Positions 16,752 through 28,400 of a stretch of 64,000 bases of DNA are shown one piece after another. This DNA is from Rhodopseudomonas_A palustris_F. GTDB taxonomy: Bacteria; Pseudomonadota; Alphaproteobacteria; Rhizobiales; Xanthobacteraceae. The notes beneath the pieces are model-generated. The model saw only the letters and a program-made list of their open reading frames with translations, was not told where the DNA came from and did not search any database. Position 1 is the stretch's first letter. Each line of letters opens with the position of its first letter. The stretch is from assembly GCF_000013745.1 (NCBI RefSeq), contig NC_007925.1, positions 5,394,001 through 5,458,000 of the forward strand, written 5' to 3'. The position numbers and the translations under genes are program-made.

Positions 16752-17171
16752 ATGCCCGCTTCAGACTGGACGCTGCACGCGCAGCTGCAAAAAGACACCA
16801 TCGACATCGGCGACCTGCCGCTGTGCCGCGTGCTGGTGATCAAGGACGCACATTATCCTTGGCTGCTGTTGGTGCCGCGCCGCGCCGGCGTCGGCGAGAT
16901 CATCGATCTCGGCGAGGTCGAGCAGGCGCAGCTGATGACGGAAATCTCCCGCGTCGGCCGCGCGTTGAAGGACGTCACCAAATGCGACAAGCTGAACATC
17001 GCCGCATTGGGCAATCTGGTGCCGCAGCTGCACGTCCACGTGATTGCGCGGCGCTCCGGCGACGTGGCCTGGCCGCGTCCGGTGTGGGGCGTCGTGCCGC
17101 CGCTCGCGCACGATCCTGAGGAAGTGCAGAGCTTCATCGCCGAGCTGCGCCGCCGGATCTGGCTTGGTTGA
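16752..17171 (+). CDS. HIT (histidine triad) family protein
   Basis: From ATG 16752 the product is 139 residues with the triad motif QLHVHVIARR (about residues 95-104) and WLLLVPRRAGVGEIIDL in the strand region. The final His of the classic HxHxH is replaced, giving H-V-H-V-I, as in the FHIT/Hint-like branch common in proteobacteria. These proteins hydrolyse or transfer nucleotide monophosphates in the cytoplasm; the substrate is unknown. The Nudix gene nudC follows 124 bases later, so nucleotide clean-up is a shared theme (inference). Confidence 0.9.
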   Translation: MPASDWTLHAQLQKDTIDIGDLPLCRVLVIKDAHYPWLLLVPRRAGVGEIIDLGEVEQAQLMTEISRVGRALKDVTKCDKLNIAALGNLVPQLHVHVIARRSGDVAWPRPVWGVVPPLAHDPEEVQSFIAELRRRIWLG

Positions 17172-17295
17172 CAAGATCTGGCTTGGTTGAATTGAGCCAG
17201 GATTTCCGGCAAGCTTGCGACCAACCGCCGCAGTCACCTTCCCGGAAATTGCGAGCCTCGATCGCCACGGCGGCGCCAGCCTCGCGGACCAGCGC

Positions 17296-18243
17296 ATGAC
17301 AACAAACGATTCGTTTCCGCTCGGCCAGCCGGCCTTCGTCACGCATGTGCTGGATCGCGCCGCGCATCTGCGCAGCGACGACGACAAGTTGTTCAAGCTG
17401 GAAAGCGGCCGCGACGCCCGCGCCTATGTGGTGCATCGCGATTCGCTGGTGATGGCCAAGCAGGCCGACGGCGTCCGCGCGCTGTTGACGATCGACGAGG
17501 CTTTGACGTTCGGGGCCAATTCCGGAACCATCTTTCTCGGCTTGCGCGATGGCGCGCCACTGTTCGGCATGGGGATCGCGGCTGACGCCGTAGAGCGGTT
17601 ACTGATCCGCAACGACGTCGCGGTGAGCGAGCTGCGCGGCATGGCGATGGAGGGCGCGGTGCCGGCGGGAGAACTCTCAGCGATCGCGATGGCGAAATCG
17701 ATGGTCAGCTGGCATCAGCGCCACGGCTATTGCGCCAATTGCGGCGCCCGCACCGTGATGTCGCAAGGCGGCTGGAAGCGCGATTGCCCGAGCTGCAAGG
17801 CCGAGCATTTCCCGCGCACCGATCCGGTGGTGATCATGCTGGTAACGTTCGGCGACAAATGCCTGCTCGGCCGGCAGAAGCAGTTTCCGCACGGGATGTA
17901 TTCGTGCCTCGCCGGCTTCGTCGAAGCCGCGGAAACCTTCGAGGACGCGGTGCGCCGCGAGGTGTTCGAGGAATCCGGGATCCGCTGCGGCGACGTCGCC
18001 TATTACATGACGCAGCCCTGGCCCTATCCGTCGTCGCTGATGATCGGCTGCTCGGCGCAGGCGACCACCGAGGATATCGTGGTCGACCACACCGAACTCG
18101 AAGACGCCCGCTGGTTTTCCCGCGACGAGGCGATGCTGATGCATCACCGGCGGCATCCCGACGGGCTGACCGGCGCGCATTCGTTCGCGATCGCCCACCA
18201 CCTGCTCGGCCGCTGGCTGCACGGCCCGTCTTCAGCGACATGA
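17296..18243 (+). CDS. nudC: NAD(+) diphosphatase / NAD-capped RNA decapping hydrolase NudC
   Basis: From ATG 17296 the protein is 315 residues. It has the NudC zinc ribbon CANCG...CPSC (about residues 150-170), the Nudix box GFVEAAETFEDAVRREVFEE plus SGI, and, after it, the NADH-pyrophosphatase signature TQPWPYPSSLM. It cleaves NAD(H) into NMN(H) and AMP and can remove NAD caps from RNA. The stop overlaps the start of the PfkB kinase gene by four bases (ATGA), so the two are co-translated. Confidence 0.96.
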   Translation: MTTNDSFPLGQPAFVTHVLDRAAHLRSDDDKLFKLESGRDARAYVVHRDSLVMAKQADGVRALLTIDEALTFGANSGTIFLGLRDGAPLFGMGIAADAVERLLIRNDVAVSELRGMAMEGAVPAGELSAIAMAKSMVSWHQRHGYCANCGARTVMSQGGWKRDCPSCKAEHFPRTDPVVIMLVTFGDKCLLGRQKQFPHGMYSCLAGFVEAAETFEDAVRREVFEESGIRCGDVAYYMTQPWPYPSSLMIGCSAQATTEDIVVDHTELEDARWFSRDEAMLMHHRRHPDGLTGAHSFAIAHHLLGRWLHGPSSAT

Positions 18244-19169
18244 CGGAAAACGCTCGCCGGCCGCGCGTGCTGTGCATCGGAATGCCGGTGCGTGATCTGA
18301 CGTTCCGGATCGAACATCTTCCGGCGCTCGGCTCCAAGGCCTATGCCAGCCATTTCGCCGAGATCTGCGGCGGCAACGCGGTCAACGCCGCGATCGCCAT
18401 AGCCCGGCTCGGCGGACGCGCCGCGCTGGCCGGACCGATCGGCGATCGCAACGAAAGCTCGAGCCGGTTCATCTTCGACAAGCTCGCCGAAGAGGCCATC
18501 GACGCTACGGCCCTGGTGCACATGCCGGGCCTGGTGACGCCGGTCTCCTCAGTAATGTTCGATCCGTCGGGCGAACGCACCATCGTCACCTTTCGCGATC
18601 CCGGGCTGTGGCAGGTCGAGTTGCCCGACACGGAGGTTTTGCTCCGCGACTGCGACGCGCTGCTGGTGGAAAATCGCTGCGCTTCGTTCGCCACCGCGCT
18701 GTGTGCCGAGGCGCTGCGGCGCGGCATCGCCGTGGTGGTCGACGTCGACCGCGCGATGTCGCTGGATGACGGGCTGCTGACCGCGGCCTCGCACCTGATC
18801 TTTGCGCAGGAAGCGCTGCACGCCACCGCCGGCGTCGCCGATGATATCGATGCACTGCGCGCCATCGCCAAACTGACGCCGGCCTTCGTCGCCGCGACGC
18901 GCGGACCGCAGGGCACGATTTGGCTCGACGACCAGCGGCGCGTGCAAAACACTCCGGCGTTTCCGGTCGAGACCGTGGATACGCTGGGCGCCGGCGACAT
19001 CTTCCATGGCGGCTTCGCGCTGGCGATCACCGAGCGGCAGAGTCTCGCCGACGCGCTGCGCTTCGGCTCCGCGGCGGCGGCGCTGAAATGCACGAAATTC
19101 GGCGGCGCCTTCGCCTGCCCGCGCCGCGCCGAGGTCGACGTGCTGTTGAGCCGGTCGATCGCGTACTGA
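18240..19169 (+). CDS. PfkB family carbohydrate/nucleoside kinase
   Basis: The 309-residue protein has the PfkB glycine pair region (EICGGNAVNAAIAIARLGG) and the C-terminal catalytic motif DTLGAGDIFHGGFA with the base Asp. ATG 18240 overlaps the nudC stop (ATGA). PfkB kinases phosphorylate ribose, fructose-type sugars, adenosine and others; the sequence alone does not fix the substrate. Coupling to nudC suggests a role in nucleoside or ribose salvage (inference). Confidence 0.93.
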   Translation: MTENARRPRVLCIGMPVRDLTFRIEHLPALGSKAYASHFAEICGGNAVNAAIAIARLGGRAALAGPIGDRNESSSRFIFDKLAEEAIDATALVHMPGLVTPVSSVMFDPSGERTIVTFRDPGLWQVELPDTEVLLRDCDALLVENRCASFATALCAEALRRGIAVVVDVDRAMSLDDGLLTAASHLIFAQEALHATAGVADDIDALRAIAKLTPAFVAATRGPQGTIWLDDQRRVQNTPAFPVETVDTLGAGDIFHGGFALAITERQSLADALRFGSAAAALKCTKFGGAFACPRRAEVDVLLSRSIAY

Positions 19170-19213
19170 TCCGTGCGCGACGCCGGCGGCGCAGAAAGCC
19201 GGGCGAAACGGCT

Positions 19214-19414
19214 AGAGCATTTTCGGTTAGGATTGCTGCGGTTCAAGAGTCCAGGCCGTCATTCCGGGGCACGAGCAGCGTCAGCTGCGAGTGAGCCCGG
19301 AATCCATAACCACCGCAGGGAGTATGGATTCCGGACTTGCTCGTTGTTCGAACTCGCAATCCGGAATGACGACGACATTTGGTTGGATGATTCAATCCTA
19401 ACCGAAAATGCTCT
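19214..19414. repeat. Nested palindromic element: 22-bp terminal inverted repeat enclosing a family C repeat
   Basis: Arms 19214-19235 (begins AGAGCATTTTCGG) and 19393-19414 (ends CCGAAAATGCTCT) are perfect 22-bp inverted repeats. Inside, 19258-19370 is a separate GTCATTCCGGGG...CCGGAATGAC element (family C, copy 1). It lies in the gap between convergent genes and has no coding capacity, MITE-like in layout. Confidence 0.88.
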
Positions 19415-19466
19415 GGCTCCGTTCGCCCGGCTTGCTTGCAAGTCGATTTCGATCGGACGCCGCCGA

Positions 19467-19676
19467 TCAATAGCGGTGGTGGCGCTTCTTGATGATCACC
19501 ACCCGATCGGCACCGCGATGCTTACCGCGATGCATACCGCGATCGTGGTGACCGCGCATCTCGGCGCGCGGACCGTCGCGATAGACTTTCTTGATGACGG
19601 TGGTTTCCGCCGAAGCGATCGACGGAACGGCGAGCGCGGCGATGGACAGAGCGGCGAGCGCATAGCGAAGCTTCAT
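19467..19676 (-). CDS. Small secreted basic protein, function unknown
   Basis: The 69-residue product has a clean Sec signal peptide (MKLRYALAALSIAALAVPSIASA) and a short mature part rich in His, Arg and Lys with RGHHDRGMHRGKHRG and KKRHHRY. A good purine-rich site (CCAGGAGGAAC) precedes ATG 19676. Similar short exported His/Arg-rich proteins are common in Bradyrhizobium relatives, but I know no function. The His/Met content could bind metal (inference). A strong hairpin lies 83 bases upstream. Confidence 0.75.
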   Translation of the reverse strand: MKLRYALAALSIAALAVPSIASAETTVIKKVYRDGPRAEMRGHHDRGMHRGKHRGADRVVIIKKRHHRY

Positions 19677-19758
19677 CGTGTTCCTCCTGGGAAATCATTG
19701 GCGTTTCAGCAGGGAGGCAACACAGAACGATGATGAGCGTTCCGCGAAACTTTTGCGT

Positions 19759-19784
19759 GCGATCTGAACGGATGTTCAGATCGC
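19759..19784 (-). terminator. Perfect 11-bp stem hairpin after the aspartic protease gene
   Basis: GCGATCTGAAC-GGAT-GTTCAGATCGC is a perfect stem-loop just past the protease stop (19793) and 83 bases before the small secreted gene. It can act as a terminator, though no U-run follows, or as an operator. It contains the 14-bp dyad also present at 5284-5297. Confidence 0.55.
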
Positions 19785-19792
19785 AGCATGCG

Positions 19793-20302
19793 TTATTGCT
19801 CGAGCACCATCGTGCCGTTGGCATATTCGAAGCGCTTCAGTTTCGACAGGAACGACAGGCCGAGCAGATTCACCGACAGCGCTTCGTCGGGCAGCACCAG
19901 CGCATCGACATCGCGCACCAGCAGCCCGCCGACATCGACCAACGCCAATCGGGCACGCGCCGCCTTCACGGTGCCGTTGGCGGTGGTGACCATCGCGTTG
20001 TAGTCGCCGCGCGCGGGCCGCAAGCCGAACTGCGCCGCGGAAGTTTCGTTGAGCGCGATCACCGAGGCGCCGGTGTCGACCATGAAGCCGATGCGCTGGC
20101 CGTCGATGCGGCCGTCGGTCTGGAAATGGCCGCGGGCGTCGCGCGCAATGCTGACGCTGCGGACGGCGGAGTCCGGCGTCGCCGCGGCGCCGACCGTGGC
20201 CGCGACCACGGCCGCAGGTTTCGGCGTCATCCGATCGGCGACTTCCGCCATCGCGGTGCCGAGGATCGCCATCAACGCGGCAAAGATCATGATGTTACGC
20301 AT
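19793..20302 (-). CDS. TIGR02281-type retropepsin-like aspartic protease, exported
   Basis: The 169-residue protein has an N-terminal hydrophobic signal or anchor (IMIFAALMAILGTAMA) and a single-lobe aspartic protease domain with the catalytic triad in FMVDTGASVIAL (about residues 73-84), a flap region, and NLLGLSFLSKLKRFEY as the second conserved block. It belongs to the clan AA family found in alphaproteobacteria (TIGR02281). It should be periplasmic or membrane anchored and dimeric. ATG 20302 is used; a GTG lies one codon before. Substrates are unknown. Confidence 0.9.
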   Translation of the reverse strand: MRNIMIFAALMAILGTAMAEVADRMTPKPAAVVAATVGAAATPDSAVRSVSIARDARGHFQTDGRIDGQRIGFMVDTGASVIALNETSAAQFGLRPARGDYNAMVTTANGTVKAARARLALVDVGGLLVRDVDALVLPDEALSVNLLGLSFLSKLKRFEYANGTMVLEQ

Positions 20303-20683
20303 CACGCAGACTCACACTTCGATCGACGCGAACAACGCAGCGCGATTTGATCATGGCAGGTCGCAACCGGCGACTAACGCGGCCCGCGATCTTTGGTTTT
20401 TGCGGAAAAGCGTGAGCGAAGCGTTAACGGCAGCGCCGCGGCGCCGTCCTCGGCTCGCTTGACGTTCAGTCAGGTTGACCGAGCTTGGCCGCAAATGCGG
20501 TGCAGATCATTAAAGCGCTTACGCCCGACCCGTGTCATGGCCGGGCTTGTCCCGGCCACCCACGCCCACAAGCGACGCCCTGCCTGTTTCCGTAGATGGC
20601 CGGGACGAGCCCGGCCATGACGCGGAGAGGTGGCTCCTTGTCGAGATGTCACCGCTGCGGAAGCGCGATCGAATTGCGGCCGC
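20303..20683. other. Gene-free stretch between the aspartic protease and hrpB
   Basis: The 381 bases hold the protease promoter region and one family B repeat (20534-20621). I see no other gene or RNA. The first part (20303-20530) is ordinary unique sequence. Confidence 0.6.
20534..20621. repeat. Family B palindromic repeat, copy 1
   Basis: GTCATGGCCGGGCTTGTCCC and the mirrored GGGACGAGCCCGGCCATGAC end an element of about 88 bp that lies past the hrpB stop. A second copy is at 48236-48323. Confidence 0.92.
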
Positions 20684-23317
<2,634 letters not shown>

Positions 23318-23470
23318 GGGGCCGCGATGGTTAACAGAATCGCCCGCGCCGGCAAATCGGCGCGGCCGCGATCACGATTCCCTGAGGCCGGCACATTGTT
23401 TGATTGGTGCAACACCATCGCAACCGATTGGCAGGACAATGCGCCACAACCGCGCCGAAAAGGGACACCG

Positions 23471-24529
23471 ATGACCAGAAACGGCACATCCGCCGTCATG
23501 ACGCCTGCGTCGCCGCCGCCCCGCATCGACTGGGTGGATTACGCCAAGGGCATCTGCATCATCATGGTGGTGATGATGCATTCGGTGCTCGGCGTCGAGG
23601 CCGCCGCCGGCCAGACCGGCTACATGCATTATCTGGTGGAATTCGCCCGGCCGTTCCGGATGCCGGATTTCTTCCTGATCTCCGGGCTGTTCCTGGCGGT
23701 GGTGATCGACCGCGACTGGCGCAGCTATCTCGACCGCAAGGTGGTGCATTTCGCCTACTTCTACGTGCTGTGGGTGACCATCCAGTTCGGCTTCAAGGCG
23801 CCGGCGTTTGCCGCCGATCAGGGCTGGGCGCATGTCGGGCTGATGTATCTGGAAGCCTTCATCGAGCCGTTCGGCACGCTGTGGTTCATCTATCTGTTGC
23901 CGATCTTCTTCGTGGTCACCAAGGCGACCAAGCGGCTGCCGCCGGCCGCGATCTGGCTCGTCGCGGCGGCGCTCGAGATGACGCATCTGTCGACCGGCTG
24001 GACCGTGATCGACGAATTCGCCGCGCGCTTCGTGTATTTCTATTCCGGCTATCTGTTCGCAGCAAAGGTGTTCGCGCTGTCGGACTACGCCCGCGCCCGG
24101 CCGCGCTGGGCCATGGCGGCGCTGGTGCTGTGGGCGATCGCGAATGCCGCGATCATCTACGACGGCTGCAGCAACTGGCCGGTGATCTCGCTGCTGCTGG
24201 GATTCGCCGGCGCCTGCGCCATCATCGTCACCGGCACGCTGCTGGCGCGCCGGCGATGGCTGAACGGGCTGCGGTTCTGCGGCGAGCATTCCATCGTGAT
24301 TTACCTGGCGTTCTTCCTGCCGATGGTGATCGCGCGGCTGTCGCTGCTGAAATTCGCGCCCTTCCTCGGCGTCGGCACCATCTCGTTGTTGGTCACCATC
24401 GCAGGCGTGGTCGGCGCGCTGGCGATCTGGCGGCTGGCGCTGATCACCGGCGCGCGTTTCCTGTTCGAACGCCCCGACGCGTTCTGGATCGCACCGAAGA
24501 AGCGCGCGGCGCTGGCGGCGGCGGAATAG
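23471..24529 (+). CDS. Membrane acyltransferase (acyltransferase 3 / fucose 4-O-acetylase-like)
   Basis: From ATG 23471 the product is 352 residues with about ten hydrophobic helices. The N-terminus IDWVDYAKGICIIMVVMMH carries the conserved His of acyltransferase-3 proteins, and RPFRMPDFFLISGLF is the second signature block. Such proteins transfer acetyl or other acyl groups across the inner membrane onto polysaccharides or lipids. The target is unknown, and no polysaccharide cluster is adjacent. It is divergent from hrpB with 153 bases between. Confidence 0.9.
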   Translation: MTRNGTSAVMTPASPPPRIDWVDYAKGICIIMVVMMHSVLGVEAAAGQTGYMHYLVEFARPFRMPDFFLISGLFLAVVIDRDWRSYLDRKVVHFAYFYVLWVTIQFGFKAPAFAADQGWAHVGLMYLEAFIEPFGTLWFIYLLPIFFVVTKATKRLPPAAIWLVAAALEMTHLSTGWTVIDEFAARFVYFYSGYLFAAKVFALSDYARARPRWAMAALVLWAIANAAIIYDGCSNWPVISLLLGFAGACAIIVTGTLLARRRWLNGLRFCGEHSIVIYLAFFLPMVIARLSLLKFAPFLGVGTISLLVTIAGVVGALAIWRLALITGARFLFERPDAFWIAPKKRAALAAAE

Positions 24530-24574
24530 TCACGGCACACACGGCGTGGCTTTATGCACAGCCGTTGTAGTTTT

Positions 24575-24713
24575 CGTGTCCCGGGCGCGGTGCAGCGCGT
24601 AGCGCTGCTCTGCAGAACCGGGACCATTACAAAGGCATCGCTCCGTAACGGCCCCGGATCTGCAGTGCACCACGCCGCGAGAGCGGCGCGGTGCACTGCG
24701 TCCGGGGCACGCG
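24575..24713. repeat. Family A palindromic repeat, copy 3
   Basis: It shows TGTCCCGGGCGC and GCGTCCGGGGCAC ends with the inner pair ACCGGGACCATTAC / GTAACGGCCCCGG. Relative to the other copies it reads as if inverted. It lies between two convergent genes. Confidence 0.9.
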
Positions 24714-24725
24714 GAACAACGGCGC

Positions 24726-25319
24726 TCACGCCGGCTCGTCGAACTTCACCCCGTCGGCCATGCTGTCGATCTTGGCGCGGTAGGCTTCGGGGTCGCCGAA
24801 ATCGGCAAAGCCCTGGTAATGCGGATGCGGCCCCAGCACGCGGCGGGCGTGCTTGATCGGGCACCAATACACCTCGGTGCGCGCCGCCACCTCGCGGGCA
24901 AAGGCGATCACGCCGTTGCCGTAGGAGCAGTAGGCGCAGTTGATCTTTTCCAACAGGTTGAGATAGGCCAGATGATGCCGGTCGAACACCAGGTAATCGC
25001 GGCGCCGCACCTTGGGGATCTTGTAGATCGGAAAACAGATCGCCTGGTAGGTCATCACCATGACGTCGAGCAGCACGAACGCCACGATCAGCGAATAGAT
25101 CACCGGCGCGGTCACCACGATCCACGGATCGGCGTTGCGGATGTAGCGCCCGAGCGTGACCTTGATGGCGCGCTGCAGCCGCAGCGCCTCCTTCTCGAAC
25201 ACGACCTTGCGGTTTTCCAGGTGGTAGCGCAGCGCCTCGCGATGCCTGGCGAGTTCGACCTCGATCTCGGCCTCCACCGCGCGCAACTTCGCCATCAACA
25301 CGTCGATTTGCGGGGGCAT
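24726..25319 (-). CDS. Conserved membrane protein with coiled coil and Cys pair, function unknown
   Basis: From ATG 25319 (AAAGGA upstream) the product is 197 residues. An N-terminal coiled coil (MAKLRAVEAEIEVELARHRE, about residues 9-28) and basic helix precede one or two membrane helices (WIVVTAPVIYSLIVAFVLLD). The cytoplasmic-looking C-terminal half has a conserved-looking CAYCSYGNG and YWCPIKHARR, three Cys that may bind a metal. I recognise the general type as a conserved hypothetical but know no function. It is divergent from polA. Confidence 0.72.
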   Translation of the reverse strand: MPPQIDVLMAKLRAVEAEIEVELARHREALRYHLENRKVVFEKEALRLQRAIKVTLGRYIRNADPWIVVTAPVIYSLIVAFVLLDVMVMTYQAICFPIYKIPKVRRRDYLVFDRHHLAYLNLLEKINCAYCSYGNGVIAFAREVAARTEVYWCPIKHARRVLGPHPHYQGFADFGDPEAYRAKIDSMADGVKFDEPA

Positions 25320-25470
25320 CGGCGGATTCCTTTCGCTGCAGCTGCGCTGCACCGGGTCACGGAACAGCCGCCGATGCAACCTTTTCGGCAGCGAGCTGCG
25401 ATGAAATTTTCATGCTCTGTCCGCTGCCGGACAGGTGTCATTTCCTGGTAAAACTCCTTAAGTTGCGGCC

Positions 25471-28400
25471 ATGCCGAAAACCTCTGAACACGCCGCGTCC
25501 TCCGTCGCCGTCAAAGCCCCGAGCAAGGGCGACCACGTCTTTCTGGTCGACGGTTCGTCGTATATTTTCCGCGCCTACCACGCGCTGCCGCCGCTCAACC
25601 GCAAGTCCGACGGGCTGCAGGTCAACGCCGTGCTGGGTTTCTGCAACATGCTGTGGAAGCTGCTGCGCGAAATGCCGAACGACGAGCGGCCGACCCATCT
25701 GGCCATCATCTTCGACAAGGCGGAAAAGACCTTCCGCAACGAACTCTATCCTCTCTACAAGGCGCAGCGGCCGCCGGCGCCGGACGATCTGATCCCGCAA
25801 TTCGCGCTGATCCGCGAGGCGGTGAGGGCGTTCGATCTGCCCTGCCTGGAACAGATCGGCTTCGAGGCCGACGATCTGATCGCGACCTATGTGCGGCAGG
25901 CCTGCGAACGCGGCGCCACCGCCACCATCGTCTCCTCCGACAAGGACCTGATGCAGCTCGTTACCGACTGCGTCACCATGTTCGACACCATGAAGGACCG
26001 CCGCATCGGCATCCCGCAAGTGATCGAGAAGTTCGGCGTGCCGCCCGACAAGGTGGTCGAGGTGCAGGCGCTGGCCGGCGACAGCGTCGACAACGTTCCG
26101 GGGGTGCCGGGCATCGGCGTCAAGACCGCGGCGCAATTGATCAACGAGTATGGCGATCTCGACACGCTGCTCGCCCGCGCCGCCGAGATCAAGCAGCCGA
26201 AGCGCCGCGAGGCGCTGATCGCCAACGCCGAGAAGGCGCGGATCTCGCGGCAGCTGGTGTTGCTCGATGACAAGGTCGCGCTCGACGTGCCGCTCGACGA
26301 ACTCGCGGTGCACGAGCCGGATGCGCGAAAACTGATCGCGTTTCTGAAGGCGATGGAATTCTCCACGCTGACGCGGCGGGTCGCGGAGTATTCGCAGATC
26401 GATCCGGCCGACGTCGAGGCCGATGCTGCGGTGAAGAGCGGGACGTCTTCTCCCTCCCCCCTTGCGGGGGAGGGTCGGGGTGGGGGGGCCACGGACGCCG
26501 GCGATCTTTTTGGGGCACCCCCCTCCCCAACCCTCCCCCGCAAGGGGGGAGGGAGCGCGCCGCAAACGGGGCAAGGCCTTGCCTCATCGGCGCCGCAATC
26601 GAGCGATGCCCTCACCCCGCAACTCCTCGCCGCCGCGCGGGCCGAAGAGGCGCGGAAGATTCCGGTCAACCGCGACGGCTACGCCACGCTGCGCACGCGC
26701 GACGAACTGCACGGCTGGATCGCGAAAATCCACGACCTCGGCCATGTCGCGCTGGAGGCCAAGGCCACCTTCGACATCAAGAGCGCGGTGGTCGATCCGA
26801 TGCAGGCGGAGTTGACCGGGCTGGCGCTGGCGCTGGGCCCCAATGAGGCCTGCTACGTTCCGCTCGGCCATCGGCAATCCGGCGACGCCGCGGGACTGTT
26901 CGCTTCCGGGCTCGAACCCGATCAGATCGCCGCCCGCGACGCGCTGGAAGCGCTGCGGCCGATCCTGGAATCCCCCGGCGTGCTGAAGATCGGCTTCAAC
27001 ATCAAATTCACCGCGGTGCTGCTGGCGCAGCACGGCATCACGCTGCAGAACGCCGACGACGTGCAGCTGATGTCCTATGCGTTGGACGCCGGCCGCCACG
27101 CCCACGGGCTCGACGCCCTCGCCGAGACCTGGCTCGGCCACAAGACGCTGAGCTATGGCGAGGTGATCGGCAGCGGCAAGGCCAAGCTGTCGTTCGACCA
27201 GGTCGCGATCGACCGCGCCACCTGCTACGCCGCCGAGGATGCCGACGTCGCGCTGCGGCTGTGGCGGGTGTTGAAGCCGCGGCTGGTCGCCGAACGCATG
27301 ACCACGGTTTACGAGACACTGGAGCGGCCGCTGATCGGCGTGCTGGCGCGGATGGAGCGGCGCGGCATCTCGATCGACCGCGCAGTGCTGGCGCGGCTGT
27401 CCGGCGATTTCGCCCAGACCGCGGCGCGCATCGAGGCGGAGATCCGCGAGATCGCCGGCGAAGAGATCAATATCGGCAGCCCGAAGCAGCTCGGCGACAT
27501 TTTGTTCGGCAAGATGCAGCTGCCCGGCGGCTCCAAGACCAAGACCGGGGCGTGGTCGACCTCGGCGCAGGTCCTGGAAGAGCTCGCCGAGCAGGGCCAC
27601 GAATTCCCGCGAAAAATCCTGGATTGGCGGCAGGTGTCGAAGCTGCGCTCGACCTATACGGACGCGCTGCCGACCTACGTGCATCCGCAGACCCACCGGG
27701 TGCACACCACCTACGCGCTGGCCGCGACCACCACCGGACGGCTGTCGTCGAACGAACCCAACCTGCAGAACATCCCGGTGCGCACCGAGGACGGCCGCAA
27801 GATCCGCCGCGCCTTCATCGCCGCCCCCGGCCACAAGCTGGTGTCGGCGGATTATTCCCAGATCGAGCTGCGGCTGCTCGCCGAAATCGCCGACATCCCG
27901 GTGTTGAAACAGGCGTTCCAGGACGGTCTCGACATCCACGCCATGACCGCCTCGGAAATGTTCGGGGTGCCGATCAAGGACATGCCGAGCGAGGTGCGGC
28001 GCCGCGCCAAAGCGATCAATTTCGGCATCATCTACGGCATCTCGGCGTTTGGGCTGGCCAACCAGCTCGGCATTCCGCGCGAGGAGGCCGGCGCCTATAT
28101 CAAGAAGTACTTCGAGCGCTTTCCCGGCATCCGCGCCTATATGGACGCCACCCGCGACTTCTGCCGCGCCCATGGCTTTGTCGAAACGCTGTTCGGCCGA
28201 AAATGCCATTACCCCGACATCAAGGCCTCGAACGCCTCGGTGCGCGCCTTCAACGAGCGCGCCGCGATCAACGCCAGGCTGCAGGGCACCGCCGCCGACA
28301 TCATCCGCCGCGCCATGGTGCGGATGGAAGACGCGCTGGCCGAAAAGAAATTATCGGCGCAGATGTTGTTGCAGGTGCACGACGAATTGATCTTCGAGGT

